A stretch of 64,000 bases of DNA. Source: Mesorhabditis belari. Its lineage: Eukaryota > Nematoda > Chromadorea > Rhabditida > Rhabditidae. The notes beneath the pieces were generated by a model. That model worked only from the letters and a program-made list of their open reading frames with translations. It was not told where the DNA came from and did no database searches. The stretch lies in assembly GCA_958450365.1 (NCBI GenBank), contig CAUEEP010000925.1:744001-808000 (forward strand), in the 5' to 3' direction. The position numbers and the translations under genes were made by a program. Numbering within the stretch: position 1 is the first letter of the stretch; each line of letters opens with the position of its first letter. Positions 1 to 11,188 of the stretch are shown here, in pieces.

Positions 1-620
1 AGCATTTTTGCGACTAATGAATACCAGCTGAAGGTTGGTGACTTCGGACTGGTAAAAGTAGTGGGAGATGGAACCGTTACGGGGACGTTTGGAATTGGAA
101 CACAACGATATATGAGTCCACCTGATATGAAGCAGGATGGGGTACAACGGGATGTTTATGAACAAGTGATGGAGGCTGAAGTATCGGTTAGTTTTAACTT
201 CTTTTCTATTTGGTGAGAAGATAGATTCATTCCAGGATTCCCATCGAAATGATGTCTACAGTCTGGGACTTGTTATGTGGGAAATCATCGAAAGGAGGTA
301 TCCATATTTGCATATTGATCTCATTTGAAATATAACTAAGACTTCAAAATAACATTTTCATTCTTTTAGAACCATTTTCACAAGTTATGGGGAACCTGGA
401 GTATTTGATCGTGACCAATTATTGATTGATATAGCACTCAAACGTGTTACTGAAATCGAACCACCTGAATGTCAATCAGAAATTCAAAAAATCATCTCGA
501 GGTTTGGATTCAAGATTTTCTTTTATATTTTAAGAGCCACCTATTAGATGTACAAATTTTCAACGTATTTTTCGTCCAACAGCTTCTGAAGTTTTGGATT
601 TCCTCAAACAAACACAGGAA
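1..620 (+). pseudogene. A-type kinase copy 1, C-lobe only, cut by the window edge
   Basis: Four exons are visible: 3-186, 236-297, 370-501 and 548-620. They encode the kinase C-lobe from IFATNEYQLKVGDFGLVKVV through a GTQRYMSPPD activation segment, NDVYSLG-type helix F and a final RPTASEVLDFLKQTQE. Introns are 35-75 nt with GT-AG ends. The last exon ends in phase 0 at a GTAAGC donor, as in every other copy. No domain X exon follows; the next gene-like sequence is another kinase copy at 1466, so this copy has lost its X half. The N-lobe lies outside the window and cannot be judged. The alternative is a gene whose downstream exon is elsewhere, which is less likely because a rearrangement is visible near 1400. 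Confidence 0.75.
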
Positions 621-663
621 GTAAGCTTTTCTAAAAGAAGTTGCTTTCTCGTTCGCTATTATA

Positions 664-1400
664 TTGAGTTGGAAAGTGTGTAACCTCGCAAATTTACCTA
701 TTTTTATCTATTAATTTACCTTTTACCTATTTTTACCATCTTAGAATTTTCATGTTTTATGTCGAATTCTTTGGACTACCAAGTATTCAAGGTTGAAAAT
801 CTTTTGTGAAAAATTAGCTGAGAACGACCGGATAGAAGCTGACTTACGTGCCATGCAGATCCCTGTTCCATCATAAAAGTTCTTCTCTCTTTCAAAATAC
901 TCAGCGGGATCTTTAAAATAGTTCACCTTAAATTTTCAGCTAAATTCATGTTTAAAACAATTAGAGAAGCACTTCTTAGTGATGACTTTCACGCCAACCT
1001 GCGGACAAACAGCTCCAAAGCAAGAGTTCTCTGATTGTAAACTGCCTAAACGCCACTCTCTGGCTTACAGCCGGCTATGTTTGATTCAATTACCCAATTA
1101 AGTTCAATTCAATTAAGCATGAAATGCTTTTCTACAGTATTTTTCTCGTTGTTTGAACCACGAAATTTGCTGAAATTTTAAGGTTAGCTATTTCAAAGTA
1201 TCCCTTATATATTTTGAAAGAAAGAAGAACTTTTGTGATGGAACACGGATTTACATGGCAGGGGAACATAAGTCAACTTCAATTCAGCCGTTCTCCGCGA
1301 TTTTTCCACAAGAGCTTTTCAAACTTTCATACTTGATAGTCCTAAGCATTCTACATAAAACAAGAAAATTCTATTGATTTTAATGCTAAATGGTAAAGTA
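664..1400. repeat. Long foldback element (copy 1), right arm truncated
   Basis: This sequence matches the long inverted-repeat element in the kinase-X intron of other copies (12176-12928, 37651-38398, 52258-53002). It begins with TTGAGTTGGAAAG and contains the shared ACGCCACTCTCTGGC and ACGGATTTACATGGC segments. The right terminal arm is missing and the sequence runs into a short inverted piece of kinase exon 5 (about 1408-1424, complement of TCGAAAGGAGGTA). Confidence 0.6.
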
Positions 1401-1465
1401 GTATTAATACCTCCTTTCGATGAAGTATTCAGTGGCTGAAATGTCGAAGTTCAATTCATTTATAG

Positions 1466-4008
1466 CATTTTTGTGACCAATGAATACCAGCTGAAGATTG
1501 GTGACTTCGGAGCGGTAAAAGTAGTGGAAGATGGAACTGTTTCGGGGACGTTTATTGGAACACCACGATATATGAGTCCACCTAATATGAAGGAGGATGG
1601 GGTACAACGGGACGTTTATGAACAAATAAAGGAGGCTGATGTATCGGTTAGTTTTACATTCATTTCTATCCAATGATAAGGTAAATTGAATACAGAATTC
1701 CCATCGAAATGATGTCTACAGTCTGGGACTTGTTATGTGGGAAATCATCGAAAGGAGGTATTAATACTACCATATTGATCTTATTTGATGTACAACCAAG
1801 ACTTCAAAACAACATTTCTACTGTTTTAGAACCATTTTCACAAACTACGGGGAATCTGGAGCGTTTGATCGTGACCGCTTAGTATTGGATATTGCCATCA
1901 AGCGTGTTACTGAGATCGAATCACCTGAGTGTCAATCAGAAATTCAAAAAATTACCTTGAGGTTCGGATCCAAGATTTTCTTTTATATTTTCAGAATCCA
2001 TCTATCAGATGCACTAATTTTCAACGTATTCATCGTCCAAAAGCTTCTGAAGTTTTGAGTTTACTACGACAGAATGTAAGCTACTCTAGAAGAAGTTGAT
2101 TTTCTTGTTTACTATAATATTGAGTTGGAAAGATGTGACTCCGCAAATTTCCTTTCACTTATTTTACCATTAAAATAACGGGGATTTTCATGGTTTGTGT
2201 AGAAGTCTGAGGACTATTAAGTATTAAAGTTTTCATACTTTCATACTTGGTCGTCCTACGCATTCTACATAAAACATGAAAATTCTAGTTATTTGAATGA
2301 TAAAATATGTAAATAGGAGTAAAGTAAAATTTGCGAAGTTTCATATTTCCCAACCGTACAGTTGAGTCAGTTTTCTTTTTGTTGAAATTTAAAACTGCTC
2401 AAATATAATAACCTAGGCAAATGAATTCATCTCTTCACTCCCTTTTATGCCTAAAGAAGATAAAAGCCAAAAAGAACTGATGAAACCAATTGGATTTGAT
2501 GATAGAGAAGAATGGGTTATGGTTGAATCTGAGGAAAGAAAATATGAAAAGGGATTCATGGAGAAGTTTGAATTGGGTAGGAGAATGCGATATAAACTCC
2601 GAAGGCTAAATTCTGCCGAAAGAGAGAAATTCTTCAAAGAAGCACCAAATATTGTTTCAAGATTAAAAGAAGAAACTCAGACATTCAAAGATGCTCGTTA
2701 TGTGATTGGGGAAATAGTGAGGATAGAAGAACGGAAGGGAAATCTACATGAAAAGTATATTTATGAAATATTTGAATTGTTTGTTTTGGCAGATTTTCGT
2801 AAACAGCTCTGGCAAGAAAACTCTGCTTTTGATAGTCTTAAAAGTCACGAGGAGATTTGGATGTCAGGTTTTGACAATCGGCGCTGGTGTGAGGATCGGA
2901 TCAACTTCTTGAAAGAAATGAAAAGAGAGAAATACACAACAAATTTCTATTTTCGATGTTTTATTTCTCAATTGACCGGTGAGGAATGGATTCATTTAGA
3001 ATTGGATGAGTTTGTAAGGGAAGACTTGAAATTCTGGAAACAAATACCAGGACAATGGGTAGACAATCCAAGAACTGAAATCCGGAGCTATGAAATTGAA
3101 AATGTAGACAAAAAACATGAATTGCTACATTTTTTCCATTACAAACAAATACCTCTGGGACGATTAATTGAGGCATTTGAGAAACAAAAAGAAAAAATGG
3201 AAAATATTATAAAATTCGACTTGAAATATCTGATTCCAATAGAAGATTCGGAGAAGAATAATGTTCCATTTAATATTCAATCAATTTTGGATAAATCTTC
3301 TGCATCTAAAAGATCTAAAAGATCAACTGCTGAATCTGAATCTTCTTATGAGCCCTATCCTTTCCCGCATTACATATTCCAAATAAGAAATCCTCCGCGT
3401 TCAATTTGTCAAAAGAATCATTCGGGGAAGTGTCAAATGGATGGGTTTAGAAAAATGAAATGGATGCTATTACATTTATTACCTAAAGAATTACAGATTC
3501 CAATATGTGATAAAACCCCGAAGATGAGGCTCGGTTTCTGGCCCGTTATATGAACTGTATAAGATCTGATAAAGATCTGACTTTTGGTTTCATGCCATAC
3601 CCATTTCTATTTCTTTGCTGCCAAAATCTCTTAGATATTCCATTTTTGATTCTCTTGGATCATCCAAATAATTATGAAAATGGGGAAAGTATTCCTGGAT
3701 TTGATTTCAAGATGAAACTTCATCATATTGATGTTGGAGTATTAAGAGAATACTTTCATGAGTCAAAGCTGAAAGAGAGGTTCTATGTTCTGATCAGCAA
3801 CTATGGAAAGATCCGCTTGATTGATTATCAAGGGAATCTAAAAACAGAATGGCTTAAGTTTTGGGATGTGCCGTATTCGGCTTTCTATAGCCAATTCACT
3901 AACCAACAGGAGAAGCTAAAAGTCAGTAAAAAAAAAGAGAAAATGCTGATTGCTTTGTATCCTAACCCTAGTCTTCCTGACTCCACAATTTCTACAGAGT
4001 ACCAGTAG
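1466..4008 (+). pseudogene. A-type kinase-X gene copy 2: kinase C-lobe plus nearly complete X, one frameshift
   Basis: Kinase exons are 1466-1646, 1696-1757, 1830-1961 and 2009-2075 (IFVTNEYQLKIGDFGAVKVV, MSPPN, RPKASEVLSLLRQN). The X exon starts at 2417, after ACCTAG, in the matching phase 0, and reads ANEFISSLPFMPKED then KELMKPIGFDDREEW. The exons for the N-lobe and HRD loop are absent. X runs open to about 3515, where one base is missing in a CCCC run; the frame resumes as EDEARFLARYMNCIRSDK and continues to a stop at 4008. With one base restored, the conserved FLFLCCQNLLDIPFLILLDH block and IRLIDYQGN tail follow without interruption. Truncation plus frameshift make this a probable pseudogene. 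The ATG at 2447 is inside the X exon and probably not a start. Confidence 0.8.
2118..2364. repeat. Short foldback element filling the kinase-X intron of copy 2
   Basis: The left arm starts with TTGAGTTGGAAAG. The right arm is its imperfect complement and ends CCCAACCGTACAG. The arms pair over roughly 110 bases each. This takes up about 250 of the 341 intron bases between 2075 and 2417. Confidence 0.7.
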
Positions 4009-4012
4009 CACC

Positions 4013-4240
4013 GGAAGAAGGACAAAATGGACGGAGTACAAGTTCAACTCCACCCACCCAACCAGCGGTAAGAGTGCGTCCTTTTTTCGGCTTTTGGTTT
4101 TTGGTTGCTGATCCGAAAGTTCCTCATTTGATTGTGTGTCATTTCGACTTCTTGATTCAACGCGCAAAATGAGTTTATGAAGTGAGCCAAATTTGTGGGT
4201 AGTTAGAGAGACATACAGTACTGGACAAAAGCTTATCACC
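4013..4240. repeat. Dispersed repeat shared with 56083-56300
   Basis: Long near-identical runs such as CTCCACCCACCCAACCAGCGG and GATCCGAAAGTTCCTCA, then GAGAGACATACAGTAC, occur here and in the same orientation at 56083-56300. The segment ends in ACAGTACTGGACAAAAGCTTATC, which resembles a Tc1-type terminus (known for Tc1: CAGTGCTGG). No transposase is present. The flank at 4440-4620 also recurs at about 55490-55640. Confidence 0.55.
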
Positions 4241-4885
4241 TCGCGAATTCTTCTCCATTTTCGAAGAGCTATAACTCCGAGCCTTTCCATCGTAGACTTA
4301 AAGTGTTATAGTTATTCTTAAAGCTTGAAACGAGCGCTATAAGATGATGTATTTGCTTTGGAAAATTATTTTATTTTTGACACATTTCGGGGTGCGCTAA
4401 ATCGGCTTTAAAAAACAAGATTTTCAGCGCTGTTTTTCTTGTTATGCCGTGCTCCAATCATCTTGAAATTGTTTTTGGGTAAGAACGTGCAAAATTACAC
4501 CTAGAAAGCTTCGATTTGAGTATTTATTCCTGTCTCAAAGTTCCAAAAAGACCCAACTTCGCATCTACTTTTCTTAAAACTGCTCATTTTTCGGTTCGGT
4601 TCATCGGTCGCAGACAGTACAAGTCACCTCGACTTCAAAAAGGCGCCTTCTGGCACACGGAGACTTTTTCAGATGGTTTTCAGATGGTTTAATTACCCAA
4701 GTTTCCAGAATGTACGCGTTTACGTGCGCCGTCAAGGTACAAACAGAATTTCCAAAAAAATAAGTTTTTTTCGATAAAACTCAGATATTTTCTTTATTTT
4801 TCAATTTTTTTTCATTCTTTTTTTGAATTTTATAAGTTTGAGTTCTGGAGTACCAAAATATATATGTCTAGTGTTTTCCTTTCTA

Positions 4886-5383
4886 TTGGGTTGGTGAGAA
4901 TGAAATGGCGCCAAACTTTCAAGACACTTTTTGCACGCATGAAGCCTTCTTGAAATACAAGTTTTGTTTCATCAAAAGCGTTCACTATTTCTCTACGAAA
5001 TGATTTTGAGAGATTCCACCAAGCTTTTCTTTCGTCGAGCTTATGGACTCCCAAACACAGCTAGTCAAAATGGTAAAGAGTTCGCCTCATCGTTCGAAGA
5101 GTTTCTTCCACATAAACCTTCTTTGGTGTCTCCATAAAAAAGCTAGAGCACACTCAATTACATAAGTTTTTATTTCCAAATTTTCAGGAATATCCCTCCA
5201 ATCGTTCTCTTTAGATGACAGTTTATAGAAGGCTTTTAGTTGAGCTGAGGCGCGGTTTGAGTTCTCTTTTAAATGACATCTTGTAGAGAATTCGTTGACC
5301 TTTCTACTGATATCGAACGCGTATCGTTTGACGAAGTCTGCTAGAAGCTTTATAAATCTTTCATTTCACTCTCCCCAATCCAA
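4886..5383. mobile_element. Mariner-type MITE, family M1
   Basis: About 498 bp, flanked by TA. The left end reads TTGGGTTGGTGAGAATGAA and the right end is the approximate complement TCACTCTCCCCAATCCAA. The same family appears complete at 45672-46185 and in part at 16252-16490 and about 55668-55745. The termini resemble mariner elements. The one ORF inside (4830-5054) is not conserved, so the element is non-autonomous. Confidence 0.7.
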
Positions 5384-5459
5384 TAGAATAATGGATGCAT
5401 ATTTTGAACTCTTGTAAGCTTTCTTTGTATTTCTACCCAATTTGGGTCATGAACTGGTT

Positions 5460-6055
5460 CAAATAGTTCGAGTATAGGGTTTCCTTCATTTATTGGTACT
5501 CATTCTTTCTTTTCTCATCGTTGCTGGTACATTTGTGAATTTTACAGACTTTTCTTTTTTTCTGCGTTTACTGATAACAATCAATGAGAATAATAAAGTT
5601 ATTTGACTATGGATGTAAATGAATATCTACAGAACGAAAAAGAAACAGAAATCCGTTTAAAAGTCAGAGAAAATGGTGGAGAATCTAACACTAACTAGTG
5701 CTTAGGTTTGGACACAGTAAACATGGCCATGTTTAATCTTTTAGAATAAATTAGAAAATGTTTATGAAAATAATAAAAGTTTCACTCCAAATCCCCTTTT
5801 GGTGAGAATCCGATTTCTCTTATTTGTGTTGATCTGAAAATTGCATTTATTACTGAGAAGGGGCAGAAAGTACGCTTTATGGACGGTCTTGTGAACATTT
5901 CAAGAATGAAGGACGTCCAATTTCGATAAACATTTTATTGATTTGAAAAAACAAGTGGCATAAAGATAGATAGACCTCAAGAATTGGATTAGTAAAATAT
6001 AGACTCTGGAAATTGGGAAGTCGGGAAGACTAGGGCTAGGATACAGAGCAATTTG
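5460..6055 (-). repeat. Downstream-flank repeat of X genes (copy a)
   Basis: This block recurs next to the 3' end of X genes: 6400-6800, 14560-15075, 27120-27720 and 50090-50500. Diagnostic runs are TTATTTGACTATGGATG, ACAAGTGGCATAAAGATAG and CTAGGGCTAGGATACAGAGC. It was evidently carried along when the kinase-X unit was duplicated. Here it sits beyond the second copy at 6400-6800, with a foldback repeat between them. Confidence 0.6.
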
Positions 6056-6400
6056 CCATACAAATAGCAATTCAATTTGCCAATTGTTAGGACACATTCG
6101 TTTTGATCTTCAAAAACTCCCCAGCTCTGATGGTACTTTTTCACTGTGTACTTTGTGATCAAATCTTGTAAATACATCGTTTCTGGCGTGCTCGAGTAGT
6201 TGTTGCAAGAAAAACGAAGAAATCTGTGCGCCAGAAAGGTGGTGTCGACAAGATTCGATCACAAAGTATATCACAGAACTAAAACGTGGCTAAAGCCACA
6301 GTAACCGCAAAGGAAAGGTACCATTTTGAAGAGGTTCCCAATGTTCACCTCCAATTCCCAAGAACACAGCTCAGCACTCAATTTATTTCATATTTCCCCC
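6056..6400. repeat. Dispersed foldback repeat M2 (copy 1)
   Basis: Centred on GGTACTTTTTCACTGTGTACTTTGTGATC with a partly complementary downstream arm (GATCACAAAGTATATCAC). Other copies lie at 15860-16160 (inverted), 26430-26720 and 49600-50060. No ORF is conserved among copies. It also carries GTGCTCGAGT and GTTGCAAGAAAAACGAAGAAATC in all copies. Confidence 0.6.
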
Positions 6401-6800
6401 CCATTGTTATGAATACACCGGTTCTCCTGTTATCTTTTCCTTCCATTTAGGGTTTCCTTCATTTATTGGTACCCATTCTTTCTTTTCTCATCATTGCTTG
6501 TACATTTCTGAATTTCTGAATTTTATAAAGCTTTCTTTTTCTCAGCGTTTAGTAATAACATCTCAATGATCTAATAAAGTTAATTGACTTTGGTTTAAAA
6601 GAAAAGTGTTCGCAAATCGCTGTTTTGCAGCAATGAAGTTTGAGCGTCGATCCATTTTTTTCAAACCTTGCCAAAAAAAAATTCATTTTAAGTAAAAGAA
6701 AATAAAACAAGTGACATAAAGACAGATAGAGTTCAAAAATTGGACTAATAAAATAAAAACTGTAGAAATTGTGGAGCCAGGAAGACTAGGGCTAGGATAC
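6400..6800 (-). repeat. Downstream-flank repeat of X genes (copy b)
   Basis: Same family as 5460-6055, directly downstream of the intact gene that ends at 6853. It contains the TTCATTTATTGGTACCCATTC run, a TTGACTTTGG variant of the diagnostic block, and CTAGGGCTAGGATACAGAGC near its gene-proximal end. Confidence 0.55.
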
Positions 6801-6852
6801 AGAGCAAGAAACTTTTTCTCTTTTTCTTTCTTTTTCAGTCACTTTTTTGTCT

Positions 6853-9800
6853 TCAACTACTGATTCCCGCCTCATGTTGGTTAGTGAATTGGCTATTGTT
6901 GGTTGGTTGTTGGTTAGTGAATTCGGCACTTTCCCCAAATTCAAGCCATTTTGTTTTTGGATTCCCTTGATAATCAATCAAGCGGATGTCGGGTGTCCAT
7001 CGATCAGTCTTGATCAAAGCATAGACCCTCTCATTGAGCTTTGACTCTTGAAAGTATTCTCTTAATACCCCAACATCAATATGATGAAGTTTCATCTTCA
7101 AATCCAATCCAGGAATACTTTCCCCATTTTCATAATTATTTGGGTGATCCAAGAGAATCAAAAATGGAATATCTGAGAGATTTTGACAGCAAAGAAATAG
7201 AAATGGGTGGGTCATGTAACAAAAAGTTTCATCTCTATCAGATCTTATACATCTTATACAATCCAGGCAACTCTGCATAAACCAAACTCCCTTTTCCGTG
7301 ATTTCACCACATACTGGAATGTGCAATTCTTTAGGTAAATCTGATAGCCTTCTTATCATTTTTCTAAAACCATCCATTTGACATTTCCCTGAATGATTCT
7401 TTTGACAAATTGGACGAGGAGGATTTCTTAATTGGAAGATGTAGTGGGGGAAGGGATAGGGGCCATAAAAGCTTTTAGATTCAGAAGTTTCGTCGAGAAG
7501 TGATTTAATATTAAATTGAACATTATTCTGCTCCGCATCTTTTATTGGAATCAGATATTTCAAATATAATTTTATGATACTTTCCATTCTTTTTTGTTGT
7601 TTCTCAAATGTCTCAATTAATCGTTCAAGAGACATTTGTTTGTAATGGAGAAAATGAAGCACTTCATGTTTTTTGTCTACATTTTCAATTTCATAGCTCC
7701 GGATTTCATTTCTTGCATTGTACACCCATTTTCCTGGTATTTCTTTCCATAATCTCAAGTCTTCACTTACAAACTGATCCCTTTCTGTATGAATCCATCC
7801 CTCGCCAGTCAATTGAGAAACAAAACATCGAAAATAGAAATTTGTTGTGTATTTGTCTCTTTTCATTCTTTTCAAACTTTTAATCGAATCCTCACACCCA
7901 CACCAATTGTCATAACTTGATATCCAAATCTCCTCGGGACTTTTAAGCCTTGCAAAAGCATAGTTTTCTTCCCAGAGCTGTTTTCGAAAATCCCCCAAAA
8001 CAAACAATTCAAATATTTCATAAATATCCTTTTCATGTAGATTTTCCTTCTCTCTTTCTATCTCGAATATTTCCCCAATCACATAACAAGCATCTTTGAA
8101 TGTCTGAGTTTCTTCTTTTAATCTTGAAACAATATTTGGTGCCTCTTTGTAGAATTTGTCTCTTTCAGCAGACTTAAGTGTTCCGAGTTTATCTCGCATT
8201 ATTCTAGAGAAGATATCCGAACTATACTCTTTGAATCTCTTTTCATATCTTCTTTCCTCAGATTCAACCATAACCCCTTTTGTTCTGTCATCAAATCCGA
8301 TTGGCTTCATCAGTTCTTTTTGGTTTTCATCTTGTGTCGGCATAAAAGGGAGTGAAGAGATGAATTGATTTACCTAGGTTATCATATTTGAGAAGTATAA
8401 AATTTCAACAAAAAGGAAACTGACTCAACTGTTCGGTTGGGAAATCTGAAACTTCGCAAATTTTCCTTTACTCCTATTTACATATTTTATCATTCATATA
8501 ACTAGAATTTTCACGTTTTATGTAGAACGCTTAGGACGACCAAGTATGAAAGTATGAAAGCTTTAATACTTAAGTACTTAGTCCTCAGACTTCTACACAA
8601 ACCATGAAAACCCCCGTTATTTTAATGGTAAAATAAGTGAAAGGAAATTTGCGAGGTCACATCTTTCCAACTCAATATTGTAGGAAACAAAAAAATCAAC
8701 TTCTTCTAGAGAGGCTTACATTCTGTCGTAGTAAACTCGAAACTTCAGAAGCTGTTGGACGATGAATACGTTGAAAATTAGTGCATCTGTAAGATGGATT
8801 CTTAAAATATAAAAGAAAGTCTTCAATCCAAACCTCAAGATGATTTCTTGAATCTCTGATTGACATTCAGGTGATTCGATTTCAGTAAGACGTTTGGGTA
8901 TAATATCAAGCAATAATTGGTCACGATCAAACACTCCAGACATCTCATAGTTTGTGAAAATGGTTCTAAAACCATGAAAAGGTTGTTTCAAAGTCTTAAT
9001 TTTATTTCAAATGCGATCAATATGCAAATATTAATACCGCCTTTCGATGATTTCCCACATAACAAGTCCCAGACTGTAGACATCATTTCGATGGGAATCC
9101 TGGAATGGATACATCATTGGATAGAAAGGAATGTAAAACTGACGGATACATCAGCCTCCTTCATTTGTTCATAAACATTCCGTTGTACCCCGTCCTCCTT
9201 CGTATTAGGTGGACTCATATATCGTTGTGTTCCAGCGAATGTTCCCGTAACAGTTCCATCTCCCACTACTTTTACGAATCCAAAGTCACCAATCTTCAGC
9301 TGGTATTCATTGGTCACAAAAATGCTATAAATGAATTGGACTTCGAGATTTATACCACTGAATATTACTTCTCTGGTTTGATATCTCGATGTACCAATTT
9401 GTGTTTCTGATACATGTGATCAATGGCATCAAATAATTGGATTCCCCAGGTGAGAACAGTGTTCATTGAATATGTAATTGTTGGATCAAGAATCACTAAA
9501 CTCTAAGATATAGCAATACCAGTCCAATAACAACCTCCATTCTGTTCCTTTTGTCCCATCTGTCCCTTGAGTGGCCCCTTCTGACAAAATTCCATTACAA
9601 TTCCCACTCTTTTTTCTTCTTCTATATGTCGATACAATCGGACAACATTTACATGATAGATCTTCTTCAAAGCTTCACATTCATTTTTGAAGATCTTCAA
9701 TTGTGCTTCATTGCCACAAAACATATATTTGATCACAGCTGGGCTAAATAAGGAAGCTGATGGTACAGTACAACCTCCACAAAAAACTAATTATTGTACA

Positions 9801-9912
9801 TAGCAGAGAATAGATCATAAATAACCAACGGTTCGTGTCCAATCAATTCATGCACTTGCCCCATTGCTCCACTCCCAATATAACGTTCAACAAACTGATT
9901 GGATGTTGTCAT
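6853..9912 (-). CDS. Intact A-type kinase-domain X fusion gene, 793 aa predicted
   Basis: Eight exons can be joined without any stop: 9830-9912, 9535-9743, 9369-9495, 9144-9324, 9038-9099, 8834-8965, 8720-8786 and 6853-8373. Residues 1-287 form a Ser/Thr kinase: glycine loop GSGAMGQV (13-20), VIK Lys32, HRDIKPEN (catalytic Asp135), KIGDFG (Asp153), GTQRYMSPPN, and RPTASEV at the end. Activity is plausible, but the usual APE Glu is Asn. Residues 288-793 are domain X: a charged helical part (to about 470), EIPGKWV (498-504), a Cys/His cluster CQKNHSGKC (610-618), FLFLCCQN (688-695), LLDHPNNYENGE (695-707), and IRLIDYQGNP near the end. X matches no family I know. The start follows a TTTAG 21 bases upstream, a plausible trans-splice acceptor. 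The kinase-X intron holds a foldback. The kinase has PEK/NEK-like features, but its subfamily is unresolved. Confidence 0.85.
8430..8680. repeat. Short foldback element in the kinase-X intron of the 6853-9912 gene
   Basis: One end reads GTTCGGTTGGGAAATC and the other TTTCCAACTCAATATTG, with arms complementary over about 110 bases. It lies inside the intron between 8373 and 8720, at the same intron position as the elements in the other gene copies. Confidence 0.7.
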
Positions 9913-10500
9913 TTCCCACAGATAAGGCTTTAACCTAAAGAAATAATAATGTAAAATATAAAGGAGCAGATGAAATGAGAATTCGAAAAGCAGCTAGAAA
10001 GTGAGGGCAAAAACGTTTGCAAGAAAGGGATGTCTTACATCTTTCTTCTCTCCACTCTTATCTCATATTGATTGATTCTGGGTTTTGGGAAACGGAGAGG
10101 GATATGATAACAATAACAATAACAATGGGTAGACAATCCAAGAGCAGAAATCTGGGGCTATGAAATTGAAAATGAAGACAAAAAACATGAATTGCTTCAT
10201 GCCTTTCCTCTTTCTTCTCTTCACTCTTTTCTCAAATTGATTGATTCTGGGTTTTGGGAAAAGGAAAGGGATATGATAACAATAAACTGAGTCTCATTAG
10301 TTCATTAAATTTATTTTTTGTTTTGTTTCTCTTAAATTGACTTGGCATGACTTGACTAAATCCAAAAAGACTTTGAGAGCCACAAAGAACATTACAGTTT
10401 TTTATAATCGTCACTTGGAGCCAGATCCAAATTATTTCAGAAAGAAAACACTGAGGACAACATTTGGTAGCAAAATTTGAAAAGTAAGCTAAATAAATAA
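9913..10500. promoter_or_regulatory. Upstream region with a local duplication and a 77-bp piece of X
   Basis: The stretch 9940-10030 resembles the sequence upstream of the other kinase starts (54234-54360; complement of 35880-36340), including AAAAGCAGCTAGAA, so it may hold the promoter. Two similar blocks at 10045-10117 and 10206-10285 both carry GATTGATTCTGGGTTTTGGG and GGGATATGATAACAATAA. Between them, 10124-10200 is a plus-strand piece of X (GQWVDNPRAEIWGYEIENE, then DKKHELLH) that cannot be expressed as part of a gene. No core promoter motif stands out. Confidence 0.5.
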
Positions 10501-10504
10501 AACC

Positions 10505-11187
10505 TCCACTTGTATGAGAAGCTTAGAATTGAGCCTCGGGCAAAGTGCGTTTTTGAAAAGCATAAGAATTGCAATAAAATTTTCCACAGTTATTGTCCGA
10601 AAAATTCATGCAAATATTTAGAGTCCCTAGACTTCTAGCAACATTTTAGCAGTATACTCATGAGATTTGAAAGTAACCTCGAGAAGTAACACGCTTCCAG
10701 GGATTTCAGGGAATTCAGCGACATTACCTATTAGCCACCCTGTAGATGCCCTTATCTGGCTGATCATATGATCTGAGTCCTTATATTTTATCTTCTCATA
10801 AGAAGTTTTACTATCCAGCTCAACGTTGTGCCTAGACTAAGCAGCTAATTCTTGAAGATTCAGCTCTAAACTGAGCTCTGCGGAACACTAAATCCAGCTA
10901 CAGTGATCATTTGGCAGAGTTTATTGGCTTAGAAGCCCTTGAGTTCAGTGTTTAAGTCGAAGCCCTTGCGAATGAAGACTGATCGAAGAGCCGTTGTTAA
11001 ATAATCAAAAAGAACAAAGAGCCAAAATTGAATCCTTCAAGTTAGATTGCAAAATAAAATTGTCCAGCAAAAAATGTTATTTGGCTGCGTTTGAAAAGAG
11101 TCGAGGTCTTGAACAAGGAAGGCCTTATCTCTCGCTTTTATTCATTCGCCATATCAAATTGCCACGTTTGATCTTGAATTTGTCTTT
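10505..11187. mobile_element. Dispersed repeat R2 (inverted copy) that truncates kinase copy 4
   Basis: This is the reverse complement of 33790-34470. Matching ends are GAGAAGCTTAGAATTGA(G/C)CTCGGGCAAAG and TTTGATCTTGAATTTGTCTTTC. Related, more broken copies lie at 54380-55400 and 33105-33250. No conserved coding frame is seen, so it is probably a non-autonomous DNA transposon. It abuts kinase exon 2 at about 11188, removing the N-lobe. Confidence 0.55.
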
Positions 11188-11188
11188 C

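Noticed and set aside
1404..1673. Minus-strand ORFs over kinase exons (also 9105, 11431, 36869, 53442)
   Set aside because: They run across exon-intron borders of the kinase and are mirror frames of a clearly coding strand.
2447..2449. ATG (MPKED…) as the start of a separate gene, and the equivalent ATGs at 13009, 8343 and 52172
   Set aside because: The frame is open upstream to a splice acceptor in phase with the kinase exon in all copies, and copy 7 has CTG instead of ATG.
2961..3176. Minus-strand ORF overlapping X (and the equivalent ORFs at 7608, 39011 and 51570)
   Set aside because: They appear only because X is conserved on the opposite strand; the frames are not kept between copies.
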